59,514 nucleotides of DNA, from positions 1-59,514 of the forward strand of contig CAKZTM010000105.1 of assembly GCA_937920555.1 (NCBI GenBank), written 5' to 3'. The notes under the pieces are model-generated. The model was given only the letters and a program-made list of their open reading frames with translations. It searched no databases and was not told where the DNA came from. Below, one piece after another: positions 36,061-44,732 of this stretch. Within the stretch, counting starts at the first letter, position 1. Each line of letters begins with the position of its first letter. This DNA is from an uncultured Paracoccaceae bacterium. GTDB taxonomy: Bacteria; Pseudomonadota; Alphaproteobacteria; Rhodobacterales; Rhodobacteraceae. Position numbers and translations under genes: made by a program.

Positions 36061-37098
36061 CTACATCCATGACTTGACCGATGCGGTCACCGCGTCCACC
36101 GAGATGCCGTATTGATCATGCAAAGTCGGCAAGGCACCGGCGTCCAAAAACGCGTCCGGCAGACCAATCTGGCGAAACGGCACATGCACACCCGCCCGCA
36201 TCAAGGTGGCCGCAACCGCCTCACCCAAACCACCTGTGACCGAATGGTTTTCCGCCGTTACAACCAGCCGCCCGCCTTTGGAGGCCTCAGCCACGATCGT
36301 CGCTACATCCAAGGGCTTGATGGTGGGCACATGAAGAACCCCGCAATCGATACCATCACCGCGTAGCGCCTTGGCCGCATCCAAAACCCGCATGGTCATG
36401 AACCCAGACGCCACAAACAAAACATCGCGCCCGTCATGCAACATCTGCGCTTTGCCCAGCTTGAACTGATAGCCGTACTCCCCCAAAACATCTGGCACAT
36501 TGCCGCGCAACAAGCGCATGTAAACCGGCCCCGGATGATCCGCGATAGCCCGCGTGGCCTGATCAATCTCCACCGCATCACACGGATCGATAATGGTCAG
36601 GTTTGGCATACCCCGCATAATCGCAAGATCCTCTGTCGCCTGATGACTGGGCCCATAGCCAGTTGTCAGCCCCGGCAAGGCGCATACGATCTTGACCGGC
36701 AGGTTCTCCTCGGCAATGGCCATGATGATAAAATCATAAGCGCGACGCGCGGCAAACACCGCATAGGTGGTGGCAAACGGAGTGAACCCCTCACGCGCCA
36801 GACCGGCCGCCGCCGAGATCATCACCGCCTCCGCCATGCCCATCTGGTAAAACCGGTCGGGATAGGCCTCCGCAAACACATGCAAATCCGTGTATTTGGA
36901 CAGGTCCGCCGTCAGCCCAACAATATCCTCGCGGTCCTTTGCCAGATCAACCAAGGCATGCCCAAACGGGGCCGAAACCGTCTCGCGACCTTCCGCATCC
37001 AACGACGCAATCATTGCCGAGGTCGCCAAACGCGCCCCGCCCGGTGCCGCGCGCGGGGTGTACTTCGACCGCCTGCGCGATAATGCCTGATCGGTCAT
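36061..37098 (-). CDS. Transketolase, C-terminal (pyrimidine and C) subunit of a split enzyme
   Basis: This 345-aa protein holds the Pyr domain and C-terminal domain. Seen are DLAKDREDIVGLTADLSKYT, RFYQMGMAEAVMISAAAGLA (the Glu that activates thiamine diphosphate lies in GMAEA), then GPSHQATEDLAIMRGMPNL and VTAENHSVTGGLGEAVAATL. It has no PP domain, which is supplied by the adjacent 283-aa subunit. The start overlaps that gene's stop by 4 bases (ATGA), so the two are coupled and probably form a heteromer. Split transketolases recur in dedicated sugar catabolic clusters. It would move a two-carbon unit between sugars; the donor here is unknown. Confidence 0.92.
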   Translation of the reverse strand: MTDQALSRRRSKYTPRAAPGGARLATSAMIASLDAEGRETVSAPFGHALVDLAKDREDIVGLTADLSKYTDLHVFAEAYPDRFYQMGMAEAVMISAAAGLAREGFTPFATTYAVFAARRAYDFIIMAIAEENLPVKIVCALPGLTTGYGPSHQATEDLAIMRGMPNLTIIDPCDAVEIDQATRAIADHPGPVYMRLLRGNVPDVLGEYGYQFKLGKAQMLHDGRDVLFVASGFMTMRVLDAAKALRGDGIDCGVLHVPTIKPLDVATIVAEASKGGRLVVTAENHSVTGGLGEAVAATLMRAGVHVPFRQIGLPDAFLDAGALPTLHDQYGISVDAVTASVKSWM

Positions 37099-37946
37099 TG
37101 CGGCTTCTCCTCATCCAATATGGCCAAGGCTTTGGCCCATTCCTCAGGCTCAACACGCACAAAATGGGTGATCTCGCGATCCTCCAAAAACGGAATGCCC
37201 TTGCACATCTTTGTCTTGGCGATGATCACGCGGGGCTGTGCCCCATCATGCGCCCGTGCCGCATCAAATGCCGCCACCACCGCGTCCATATCGTTGCCGT
37301 CAACCTCTTGGGCGAACCAGCCAAACGCCTGCCAGCGCCCCAGTTCCGGCACCTGCGCCAAAGCAGCCGTGCTTTTGCCGTCAGCCTGTTGATCATTGAA
37401 ATCCACAATCGCAATCAGATTGTCCAACTTCCATTGCACCGCCGACATGACCGCTTCCCAAGTGGACCCCTCGCCCAACTCCCCGTCTGAAAGCATGTTG
37501 TAGACGAACGCAGGATTGCGCTTGCGCTTGAGCCCCAAAGCCATGCCCACCGCAATGCCAAGCCCGTGACCCAGCGAGCCGCCGGTGATCTCCATGCCGG
37601 GTGTGTAGGCAGCCATACCTGACATGGGCATGCGACTGTCATCCATCCCGTAAGTGCCGATCTCCTCCTCCGGCAGAATACCCGCCTCGATCATCGCGGA
37701 ATATAGCGCGATGGCATAATGCCCGATCGACAACAAAAACCGGTCGCGACCCTCCCATTCCGGGTCACCGGGGCGGTAAGACAAGGCGTGGAAATACGAC
37801 ACCGCCAACACATCGGCCACTCCAAGGGCTTGCCCAATGTAGCCCTGCCCCTGAACCTCGCCCATACGCAAAGCATTGCGCCGGATCGCCCAGGCGCGCC
37901 GTTCCAAACTGACATTAGACCCGGCTCCGGGTGCTGACGTATTCAT
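37095..37946 (-). CDS. Transketolase, N-terminal (PP, thiamine diphosphate-binding) subunit of a split enzyme
   Basis: This 283-aa protein carries the thiamine diphosphate PP domain. Seen are GYIGQALGVADVLAVSYFHA, then GRDRFLLSIGHYAIALYSAM, GSLGHGLGIAVGMALGLKRK, and the Mg/ThDP motif LSDGELGEGSTWEAVM ending NLIAIVDFNDQQADGK. It is the first gene of a minus-strand unit (N subunit, C subunit, SDR). It is divergent from the SAF-domain reductase gene with about 100 bases between real starts, so one regulator may control both. Only the pair is expected to be active. Confidence 0.92.
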   Translation of the reverse strand: MNTSAPGAGSNVSLERRAWAIRRNALRMGEVQGQGYIGQALGVADVLAVSYFHALSYRPGDPEWEGRDRFLLSIGHYAIALYSAMIEAGILPEEEIGTYGMDDSRMPMSGMAAYTPGMEITGGSLGHGLGIAVGMALGLKRKRNPAFVYNMLSDGELGEGSTWEAVMSAVQWKLDNLIAIVDFNDQQADGKSTAALAQVPELGRWQAFGWFAQEVDGNDMDAVVAAFDAARAHDGAQPRVIIAKTKMCKGIPFLEDREITHFVRVEPEEWAKALAILDEEKPQ

Positions 37947-38047
37947 GACATCTCCCTAACCTTCCTTTCTGGCAGGTCAGCATTTGGCAGAGGACAGATC
38001 AATCGAAAAATAATATGCCTAAAGAAATCAAGCCCGGAGGAGCCGCC

Positions 38048-39388
38048 ATGAACCTGTCATCTCTGCTTGCAAAACGAACGGCACAAGGCCGGCCCGTGCG
38101 CATTGGCCTGATCGGAGCGGGCAAGTTCGGCTCCATGGTTCTGGCACAAGCCCGGCACATCGACGGCTACGACGTGGTAGGGATCGCCGATCTGGACGTA
38201 GGCAAAGCCAAAGCCTCCCTCAATCGCACCGGTTGGGAGGCGGATCAATACAGCGCCACATCGATGGCCGATGCGGTTCAAAACCGCACCACATGCATCA
38301 CGGATAACGCCGCTGATCTTTTCAACTGCGATGCCATTGAGTGCATTATCGAGGCGACAGGTCATCCCCTTGCTGGCCTGCGCCACGGGCTTGCGGCGAT
38401 TGATGCGGGCAAACATGTGATTATGGTCAATGTGGAGGCCGACGTGCTCTGCGGTGCCGTCCTTGCCGACCGCGCCCGCGCGCAGGGCGTGGTCTATTCC
38501 ATGGCCTACGGCGATCAACCCGCCGCCATGTGCGAGCTTGTGGATTGGACCCGCGCCTGCGGATTTGAGCTGGTCGCCGCAGGCAAAGGCATGAATTTCG
38601 CCCCGCCCTACCGCTACTCCACCCCCGACACCGTCTGGGACTTTTTTGGCTGGTCCGACGAAGAGGTGGCCGCGGGGGACTTTAACCCAAAAATGTACAA
38701 CTCCTTCACCGATGGCACCAAAGCCGCCATAGAAATGGCCGCCGTGGCCAATGCAACCGGTATGGATTGCCCCGAGGACGGGCTGGCGTTCCATCCGGCA
38801 GGTTTGCACGATTTGGCATCGGTGTTTCGCCCGGAAGCGGATGGCGGCAGGCTCGCCAAAACCGGGCTGATCGACATCGCCGCCAGCAAAGAACCCGATG
38901 GCCGCACCGTCCTCAACAACATCCAATACGGCATGTTCGTCACCTTCAAAGCACCAAACGACTATACCCGCGCCTGTTTTCAGCAATATGGCCTGCTGAC
39001 CGACCCGTCAGGCTGGTACGGCTCCATGTGGCGACCCTTTCATCTGATCGGCCTTGAAACCAGCGTCTCTGTTTTGTCCGCCTGCCTGCGCGGCGAGGCC
39101 ACAGGCACTTCCACCCGCTGGCGGGGCGATGCGGTGGCCACATCCAAAGGCAACTTCAAAGCCGGTGAGTATCTCGACGGCGAGGGCGGATACAAGGTTT
39201 GGGCCAAAGCGATCCCGGCCAGACGCTCGGCCAAACTCAACGCCCTGCCCATTGGTCTCGCCCACCATATCAAACTCAAAAAACCGATCCAAAAGGACCA
39301 GATTGTCAGCCTCGACGACGTGGAAATCACCGACGACCTCGACATTTTTGCGCTCCGCGAAGATCAAAAGGCGTTTCTGGATGGCTGA
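38048..39388 (+). CDS. NAD(P)-binding oxidoreductase with C-terminal SAF domain (homoserine dehydrogenase-like / possibly DXR-like)
   Basis: I chose ATG 38048 because GGAGGAG lies 6 bases before it; the frame opens at 38015. The 446-aa protein has a Rossmann fold (RIGLIGAGKFGSMVLAQAR), a central catalytic domain (EATGHPLAGLRHGLAAIDAG, then NVEADVLCGAVLADRAR) and a C-terminal SAF-like region (GLAHHIKLKKPIQKDQIVSL, with DDVEITDD). This architecture resembles the DRL family of DXR-like reductoisomerases and homoserine dehydrogenase-like enzymes; that comparison is from memory. With a split transketolase encoded divergently, a reductive isomerisation of a transketolase-type sugar product is a reasonable inference. 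It is cotranscribed with an enolase-superfamily gene 69 bases downstream. Confidence 0.82.
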   Translation: MNLSSLLAKRTAQGRPVRIGLIGAGKFGSMVLAQARHIDGYDVVGIADLDVGKAKASLNRTGWEADQYSATSMADAVQNRTTCITDNAADLFNCDAIECIIEATGHPLAGLRHGLAAIDAGKHVIMVNVEADVLCGAVLADRARAQGVVYSMAYGDQPAAMCELVDWTRACGFELVAAGKGMNFAPPYRYSTPDTVWDFFGWSDEEVAAGDFNPKMYNSFTDGTKAAIEMAAVANATGMDCPEDGLAFHPAGLHDLASVFRPEADGGRLAKTGLIDIAASKEPDGRTVLNNIQYGMFVTFKAPNDYTRACFQQYGLLTDPSGWYGSMWRPFHLIGLETSVSVLSACLRGEATGTSTRWRGDAVATSKGNFKAGEYLDGEGGYKVWAKAIPARRSAKLNALPIGLAHHIKLKKPIQKDQIVSLDDVEITDDLDIFALREDQKAFLDG

Positions 39389-39457
39389 TCCGCACCGCTT
39401 GCCAAACAGACCCAACCAAGGAATGCTCCGGCCAGACAATACCAAAAGGCGCCCGCC

Positions 39458-40624
39458 ATGAAGATTACCCGCGTCCAAAGCCACGTGCTGCAATATGACA
39501 TGCCCGAGGAGCTGGGCTACTCCCAGCAATATTACGCCAAACGCACCGCCCATTTGGTCGAGGTCAGCACCGATGAGGGCGTCACCGGTTGGGGCGAATG
39601 CTTTGGCCCCGGCACAATCGCATTGGCCAATAAGGGGATCGTGGAGGGTGTCATTCAGCCCATGATCTTGGGGCTGGACCCTATGGACCGCGATGTGATT
39701 TGGCACAAAGTCTACAATCTGATGCGCGACCACGGCCAAAAGGGCATGCCGCTGCAATCGCTCTCCGGGGTGGATATCGCGCTTTGGGACATCGCGGGCA
39801 AAGTCGCGAACCTGCCGATCCACAAACTCATTGGCGGGGCCCATCGCACATCGGTGCAGGCCTACGGCTACGGCATGATGCTCAAACGCGAAAGCCTGAC
39901 CGACCATGTGGCCCGGTTTCGCGACGAGGCCGCCGCGATCCGCGACATGGGCTTTGCAGCCACCAAAATGAAAGTCGGGCTCGGGGCGCGCGATGACGTC
40001 AAACTGTGCCAAGCGGTGCGCGACGGCATCGGGCCGGACTTTGACTTCATGGTTGATGCAAACCACTGCTACACCACGCCAGATGCGTTTTATGTGGGCC
40101 ACGCGCTCGAAGAGCTGGGTGCTTACTGGTTCGAGGAGCCGGTCGCCCCCGAAGACCATGACGGCTACCGCGAATTGCGCGCCAAATTGCAGGTCAACAT
40201 CTCTGGCGGCGAAGCGGAATTCAATCGCTGGGGTTGGCGCGCCATCCTAGAGAACCGGGGCCTCGACATCGCCCAGCCAGAGGTGTGCGCCTTGGGCGGC
40301 ATCTCCGAATATTTGCGGGTATTGGCACTCTGTCACGCTCATTTCACCCCGGTGATCAACCATGTCTGGGGCTCCGCCATTGCGGTCGCCACCAATCTGC
40401 AACTGCTGGCCGCCATGCCTCCGCTGCCGGGCGGCTTAAACCCACGCGAGCCTCTGTTGGAGTTCGACACAACCGATAACAAGTTTCGCGATGAACTTCT
40501 GACCACACCGCTGGACATCCAAGGTCAAATTGCCCGCTCAGGTGCCGTCGCAATACCAACCGCCCCCGGAATTGGCGTGACACCGGACCCTGAAATGTTG
40601 ATACGCTACGCAAGCGACACATAA
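39458..40624 (+). CDS. Mandelate racemase/enolase-superfamily enzyme, acid-sugar dehydratase-like
   Basis: This 388-aa cytoplasmic enzyme abstracts a proton alpha to a carboxylate using Mg. The MR-subgroup active site is readable: KxK in ATKMKVGLG (Lys bases), metal ligands Asp in FMVDANHCY, Glu in YWFEEPVAPED and Glu in ISGGEAEFN, and the His of the His-Asp pair in VINHVWGSAIAV. The N-terminal capping domain includes EVSTDEGVTGWGECFGPGT. The MR subgroup contains mostly sugar-acid dehydratases, so an aldonate or similar substrate is likely. It follows the SAF-domain reductase on the same strand, fitting import of a sugar acid by the TRAP system. The precise substrate is unknown. Confidence 0.93.
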   Translation: MKITRVQSHVLQYDMPEELGYSQQYYAKRTAHLVEVSTDEGVTGWGECFGPGTIALANKGIVEGVIQPMILGLDPMDRDVIWHKVYNLMRDHGQKGMPLQSLSGVDIALWDIAGKVANLPIHKLIGGAHRTSVQAYGYGMMLKRESLTDHVARFRDEAAAIRDMGFAATKMKVGLGARDDVKLCQAVRDGIGPDFDFMVDANHCYTTPDAFYVGHALEELGAYWFEEPVAPEDHDGYRELRAKLQVNISGGEAEFNRWGWRAILENRGLDIAQPEVCALGGISEYLRVLALCHAHFTPVINHVWGSAIAVATNLQLLAAMPPLPGGLNPREPLLEFDTTDNKFRDELLTTPLDIQGQIARSGAVAIPTAPGIGVTPDPEMLIRYASDT

Positions 40625-40656
40625 CCGCAGTCGCGCTCATCCAACCGGGGTTCAAA

Positions 40657-41523
40657 TTGGAAAACAATGCCACGAATAATCTGCGCGGTATTGCGTTGAT
40701 GGCGCTTTCAATGGCGTTCTTTGCGGTGGCGGATGTGTTTATCAAACTGGCCTCCACCACCATGCCCAACGCTCAAACCACGCTGTGGCTGATGGGCGGC
40801 GGCGGCATTATCTTTGCCATCATGGCACTGCGCCAAGGCGAAGTCCTGCGCGACCACAACGCCTTCAAGCCGATCTTGCTGCTGCGCTACGCCGCTGAAA
40901 TCATAGGCACTTTCTCCATCGTCATCGCATTGTCACAAGCGCCACTTTCGACGGTGGGCGCGATCATCCAAGCCACACCTCTGGCCGTCACCATGGGGGC
41001 TGTGCTGTTTTTGGGCGAACAGGTCTCCGCCCGCCAATGGATCGCAATCGCCATCGGCTTTGCAGGCGTTTTGCTGATCATCCAGCCGGGCACTGACGGG
41101 TTTCAAATCTCCACCCTGTGGGCGGTCGCCTCCATGCTTGGCCTGTCAGGTCGTGACCTCACAACCAAACGAACCCCGCCTGATATGGCCTCGTCCAAAC
41201 TGGCGACCTACACCATGGCCGCAGCCGTGCCATTTGCCGTCTTGTGGTGCCTCAAAGTCGAAGGGACCGTGATGCCCTCTGACCCAAACTGGGGATATGT
41301 GGCCGCAATGATCGGGGCTGGCGCGGCAGGGTATTTACTGCTGATTGCGTCCATCCGCACCACAGACGTTTCCGTCGTCGCCCCGTTTCGCTACACAAGA
41401 CTGCTGTTTCTATTGCTCCTGGGCGTCATGCTGTTTGACGAACGCCCCAGTGCTTTGGTGCTTTTGGGGGCCGCTTTGGTCGTCGGATCAGGCGTCTACA
41501 CAACATGGTTGAGCCGCCGGTAG
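40657..41523 (+). CDS. EamA/DMT-superfamily membrane transporter
   Basis: This 288-aa protein has ten predicted helices arranged as two five-helix EamA repeats. The first begins LMALSMAFFAVADVFIKLAS; the second begins near STLWAVASMLGLSGRDLTTK. Typical ends are MGAVLFLGEQVSARQWIAIA and LLLGVMLFDERPSALVLLGA. I use the TTG start with GGGG 7 bases upstream; an internal ATG 12 codons later is the alternative. It follows the enolase-superfamily gene by 32 bases on the same strand and may be part of that unit, as an exporter of a metabolite. DMT substrates cannot be predicted from sequence. Confidence 0.87.
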   Translation: MENNATNNLRGIALMALSMAFFAVADVFIKLASTTMPNAQTTLWLMGGGGIIFAIMALRQGEVLRDHNAFKPILLLRYAAEIIGTFSIVIALSQAPLSTVGAIIQATPLAVTMGAVLFLGEQVSARQWIAIAIGFAGVLLIIQPGTDGFQISTLWAVASMLGLSGRDLTTKRTPPDMASSKLATYTMAAAVPFAVLWCLKVEGTVMPSDPNWGYVAAMIGAGAAGYLLLIASIRTTDVSVVAPFRYTRLLFLLLLGVMLFDERPSALVLLGAALVVGSGVYTTWLSRR

Positions 41524-41640
41524 CGCACAGTCGCCCTAGGCCAGTCCTGCACCGCCCGCACAGCTCAAAACCCCGACCACATAATGCCTCGACATTGCAC
41601 GACACGGCTCTTTCGCGTTTAAAGGAGATCGGAAAAGCTG

Positions 41641-41997
41641 ATGCTGGATATACAACAAACGATGACCCTACCTGTGATCACCAATGATATGCCCGAAGCC
41701 GAAATGAATCGGATGATGCACAATGCCCGCGAGGCGTCGAAATTTCTCAAAGCCATCAGCCATGAAGGGCGCTTGATGATCCTGTGCCACCTGTCCGCCG
41801 GCGAGAAATCCGTGACCGAGCTTGAGGCATTGCTGTCAGCCCGACAGGCGGCCGTGTCCCAACAACTGGCACGGCTTCGCGCCGAGGGCTTGGTGGAGCC
41901 GCGCCGGGAAGGTAAGGCGATCTATTACCGATTGAAGGATGCACGGACCACGCAAATTCTCGAAGTGGTCTATGAGCTCTTTTGCAAAGACAGTTAA
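41641..41997 (+). CDS. ArsR-family transcriptional regulator with BigR/SqrR-type dithiol signature
   Basis: This 118-aa winged-helix DNA-binding repressor has its recognition helix in SARQAAVSQQLARLRAEGL and its wing in VEPRREGKAIYYRL. Two cysteines are present: Cys49 in RLMILCHLS and Cys115 in YELFCKDS. Their spacing of 66 residues equals that of the sensor pair in SqrR (recalled Cys41/Cys107) and BigR (Cys42/Cys108), which form a polysulfide bridge on sensing persulfides. Other ArsR metal-site residues (alpha3 CxC or alpha5 His) are absent. GGAG lies 13 bases before the ATG, rather far. Targets may be the flanking exporter or pxp genes or genes elsewhere; no sulfide oxidation gene is in the window. 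Confidence 0.9.
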   Translation: MLDIQQTMTLPVITNDMPEAEMNRMMHNAREASKFLKAISHEGRLMILCHLSAGEKSVTELEALLSARQAAVSQQLARLRAEGLVEPRREGKAIYYRLKDARTTQILEVVYELFCKDS

Positions 41998-42071
41998 GAC
42001 CTCGCGACATCACGATTTTTCTCCGCGAATTCCATTGAAGCGCCAGTGCGCCTTGCCATAGTGTTTGGCCA

Positions 42072-42827
42072 ATGGGCGAAGATACATCCTCTCAGACCGG
42101 CCAATGGCCGAGCCTCCGCACAGCCGGGTTCAACGGGTTTCTGGTCAGTTTCTCGGATAGGTTGAACGAGCCTGCCAACCGCGCCGCTTTGGCCTTTCGC
42201 GCGGCCATTGACCGGCAGGATTGGTCAGGGATTGAGGAAACCACGACCACGCTTGTGTCCACCTATGTGCGGTTTGACCCGGCGTGGTGCGATCATCAGG
42301 GGATGGCCTCCAAGCTCACAGCGCTTTTGGCCGGTCAGGACTGGTTTGCAGCCCCTTTGCCTGAGGGCCGCAAGCTGTGGCATGTGCCCACGGTCTACGG
42401 AACCGATCTGGCCCCTCAACTTGAGGAAGCCGCAGCCATGGCCGGCGTGACGCCCAAACAGGCAACCGCATCGCTGTCGCAAAGCCGCGTGCGGGTGCAG
42501 ACCATCGGATTTGCCCCCGGCCAGCCCTATCTGGGGGAATTGCCGCCCAACTGGGACATCCCCCGACAAACCGAATTGACCGCGCGCGTGCCCGTTGGCG
42601 CTTTGACCGTAGCCATTCGGCAGATCGTCTTGTTTTCAGTCTCAGCACCCACAGGCTGGCGGCATGTGGGCCAGACCGGCATTCAGTTGTTTCAGCCCGA
42701 CGCGGCGGACCCGTTTACCATGCGGGTCGGCGACGAGGTGGTTTTTGCCCAGACAACCGTAGAAAAACTGGCAGCCATGCGCGACGGCGACCCGCTTGGC
42801 GGGGCCACTTGGGTGCCCTTGCCGTGA
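42072..42827 (+). CDS. pxpB: 5-oxoprolinase subunit PxpB (KipI/allophanate hydrolase subunit 1-like)
   Basis: This 251-aa cytoplasmic subunit of the ATP-dependent 5-oxoprolinase PxpABC hydrolyses pyroglutamate to glutamate. Family blocks seen are GFLVSFSDRLNEPANRAALA, WHVPTVYGTDLAPQLEEAA, IGFAPGQPYLGELPPNWDIP and the ending VPVGALTVAIRQIVLFSVSA, a cyclophilin-like fold. It overlaps pxpC by 4 bases (GTGA), and pxpA follows, giving the standard order B-C-A. It starts 74 bases downstream of the ArsR-type regulator. The role is pyroglutamate salvage, supplying glutamate. Confidence 0.93.
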   Translation: MGEDTSSQTGQWPSLRTAGFNGFLVSFSDRLNEPANRAALAFRAAIDRQDWSGIEETTTTLVSTYVRFDPAWCDHQGMASKLTALLAGQDWFAAPLPEGRKLWHVPTVYGTDLAPQLEEAAAMAGVTPKQATASLSQSRVRVQTIGFAPGQPYLGELPPNWDIPRQTELTARVPVGALTVAIRQIVLFSVSAPTGWRHVGQTGIQLFQPDAADPFTMRVGDEVVFAQTTVEKLAAMRDGDPLGGATWVPLP

Positions 42828-43837
42828 GCTGTCTCCTGCACGTTTTGAGTGCCGGGCCGGGCCTGACTGTGCAAGATCAGGGCCGCTCAGGTTACTTGGC
42901 CCTTGGGCTTTCGCGGGGCGGGGCGGCGGACCAACTTGCGCTCTGGGAAGGTGCTGCCCTTTTGCGGCAAAGCCCCACATGCGCCGCCATCGAAATGGCC
43001 GGGATGGGCGGCGAATTCGAGGCAACGCAGGACCTGCATATCGCCCTCACAGGTGCGCCCATGCGGGCCAGCATTGATGGCGCCCGGATCGTTTGGAATG
43101 CCTGTCATCTGTTGCCTCGCGGTGCGCGGCTGAGCATCGGCGCTGTGGAGCGCGGGAATTTCGGCTATTTACACCTGAGCGGCGGGATCGCAGCCGCCCC
43201 GTTTCTGGGGGCGGCCAGCGCCCATTTGACCGCCGGGATTGGCCGGGTTTTGCGCGCCGGAGATACGCTCGAAATCAGCCCCGATCAAGCCTCCGCGCGG
43301 GCCAATATAGCCCTGCCGGACAGCACATGTTTTGGGGGCGGTCAGGTGCGTATCGTGCCCAGCCTTCAAACCGATCTTTTCAGCCCCTCAGAACGGGCGC
43401 GGTTTGAGGCAACCACCTTCACCCGCGACACACGCGGCAACCGCATGGGCATGGCACTGCTGGCCCCCGGCAACGGGTTCAAGGCGGCAGCTGGTTTGAG
43501 CATCCTGTCGGAAATCATCGTGCCCGGCGACATTCAGATCACCGGTGATGGCACGCCATTTGTGTTGATGAGCGAATGCCAAACCACCGGCGGCTACCCG
43601 CGAATTGGCTCAGTCCTGCCTGCCGATTTACCGATTGTGGCCCAAGCCCAACCCGGCATGCCGCTGCAGTTCACTTTCGTCACATTGCCAGAGGCCGTAG
43701 AGATCGAGACCCGCGAACAGACCCGCAGGGATGGCCTAAGCGGCCAGCTGCGCCCGTTGATCCGCGATCCACATGCCATGGCGGACCTGTTATCATATCA
43801 ACTCATCAGCGGTGCCACCGCTGGACACGATCTTTGA
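42824..43837 (+). CDS. pxpC: 5-oxoprolinase subunit PxpC (biotin-dependent carboxyltransferase-like family)
   Basis: From GTG 42824, overlapping the pxpB stop as GTGA, the protein is 337 aa and begins with the family block VLSAGPGLTVQDQGRSGYLA. The frame extends upstream to 42809. Further blocks are LGLSRGGAADQLAL, RGNFGYLHLSGGIAAAPFLG, RDTRGNRMGMALLAPG and TGGYPRIGSVLPADLPIVAQ, all in order along the known KipA/DUR1-like fold. It works with PxpB and PxpA as one enzyme complex, ATP-dependent on pyroglutamate. The three genes are tightly packed and cotranscribed. Confidence 0.93.
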   Translation: MSCLLHVLSAGPGLTVQDQGRSGYLALGLSRGGAADQLALWEGAALLRQSPTCAAIEMAGMGGEFEATQDLHIALTGAPMRASIDGARIVWNACHLLPRGARLSIGAVERGNFGYLHLSGGIAAAPFLGAASAHLTAGIGRVLRAGDTLEISPDQASARANIALPDSTCFGGGQVRIVPSLQTDLFSPSERARFEATTFTRDTRGNRMGMALLAPGNGFKAAAGLSILSEIIVPGDIQITGDGTPFVLMSECQTTGGYPRIGSVLPADLPIVAQAQPGMPLQFTFVTLPEAVEIETREQTRRDGLSGQLRPLIRDPHAMADLLSYQLISGATAGHDL

Positions 43838-43849
43838 GGGAGACGGCAC

Positions 43850-44623
43850 ATGATCACCAGCGTCGATTTGAATGCGGATATGGGGGAAAGTTTTGGCCCT
43901 TGGGTGATGGGCCATGACGCAGACCTTCTCGACGTGGTCACATCAGCCAATATCGCCTGTGGTCAACATGCGGGCGACCCCGATGTGATGGCCGAAACCA
44001 TGCGGACCGCCGTGGCTTGTGACGTGGGGATCGGGGCGCATCCGGGCTTTGCCGATCTGCAAGGATTTGGGCGGCGGCGTCAAACTCTGCCATTATCGGG
44101 CCTCAGCAATCTGGTGCAATATCAGCTTGGGGCCGCATGCGGGATCGCGCGGGCCAATGGCGGCAAGGTGCGGCATTTGAAGCTGCACGGTGCCATGGCC
44201 AATATGGCCTCGGAAGACCTTGAAATGGCACTGGCGTGTTACCGGGGCGCCCTCGCAGTGGCACCTGACATTATCATCATGGTTTTGGCCGGAACCGCCC
44301 AACAACAAGCCGTGGCCGAACTGGGATGCCAAGCCGCCTGTGAGATTTTCGCCGACCGCGCCTACAATGATGACTGCACATTGGTCGATCGCAGCCTGCC
44401 CGGCGCGGTGATTCATGACCCGGCAGAGGCCTCCGCGCGGGTGGTCGAGATGGTCAAGGCCGGAGCCATAATCTCGGCCAGCGGACGGCACATCCCCACA
44501 CGCATCGATACGGTCTGCCTGCACGGCGATACCGCGCAGGCGGTAGAGATCGCACGCCACACCAAAAAGGCCCTGCACAGCGCCGGTGTATCCTTGGCCA
44601 AATTTGATGGGCAGCCCATTTAA
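43850..44623 (+). CDS. pxpA: 5-oxoprolinase subunit PxpA (LamB/YcsF family)
   Basis: This 257-aa PxpA subunit belongs to the YcsF/LamB-like polysaccharide-deacetylase-related fold. Metal/active-site blocks seen are DLNADMGESFGPWVMGHDAD at the N-terminus, SANIACGQHAGDPDVM, GIGAHPGFADLQGFGRR, then HLKLHGAMANMAS, ADRAYNDDCTLVDRSLPGAV and DTVCLHGDTAQAVEIA. All are typical and intact. It lies 12 bases after pxpC with a GGGAG ribosome-binding site. The gene is last in the operon; the eCIS locus begins 109 bases downstream. Confidence 0.94.
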   Translation: MITSVDLNADMGESFGPWVMGHDADLLDVVTSANIACGQHAGDPDVMAETMRTAVACDVGIGAHPGFADLQGFGRRRQTLPLSGLSNLVQYQLGAACGIARANGGKVRHLKLHGAMANMASEDLEMALACYRGALAVAPDIIIMVLAGTAQQQAVAELGCQAACEIFADRAYNDDCTLVDRSLPGAVIHDPAEASARVVEMVKAGAIISASGRHIPTRIDTVCLHGDTAQAVEIARHTKKALHSAGVSLAKFDGQPI

Positions 44624-44660
44624 AAAGCCTGCATATTGACCCCGGCACACCGCGCCAGAA

Positions 44661-44683
44661 AATCACTAGAAAAAAATGTGATT
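44661..44683. promoter_or_regulatory. Inverted repeat upstream of the eCIS locus
   Basis: AATCAC (44661-44666) and GTGATT (44678-44683) flank an A-rich 11-base spacer in the 109-base gap between pxpA and the DUF4157 gene. A further odd palindrome (ACCTAAGGT) and a TATAG box-like sequence follow at about 44692-44720. The region probably holds the promoter and an operator for the first eCIS gene, but no clear -35/-10 pair can be assigned. Confidence 0.35.
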
Positions 44684-44732
44684 TATGGGTAACCTAAGGT
44701 AAGCGCTAAGTAAGCTATAGAAGGGATTGCTT

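Noticed and set aside
38057..40159. Long minus-strand frames (309 and 383 aa) opposite the SAF-reductase and enolase-superfamily genes
   Set aside because: The plus-strand genes have intact catalytic motifs and strong ribosome-binding sites; the antisense frames do not.
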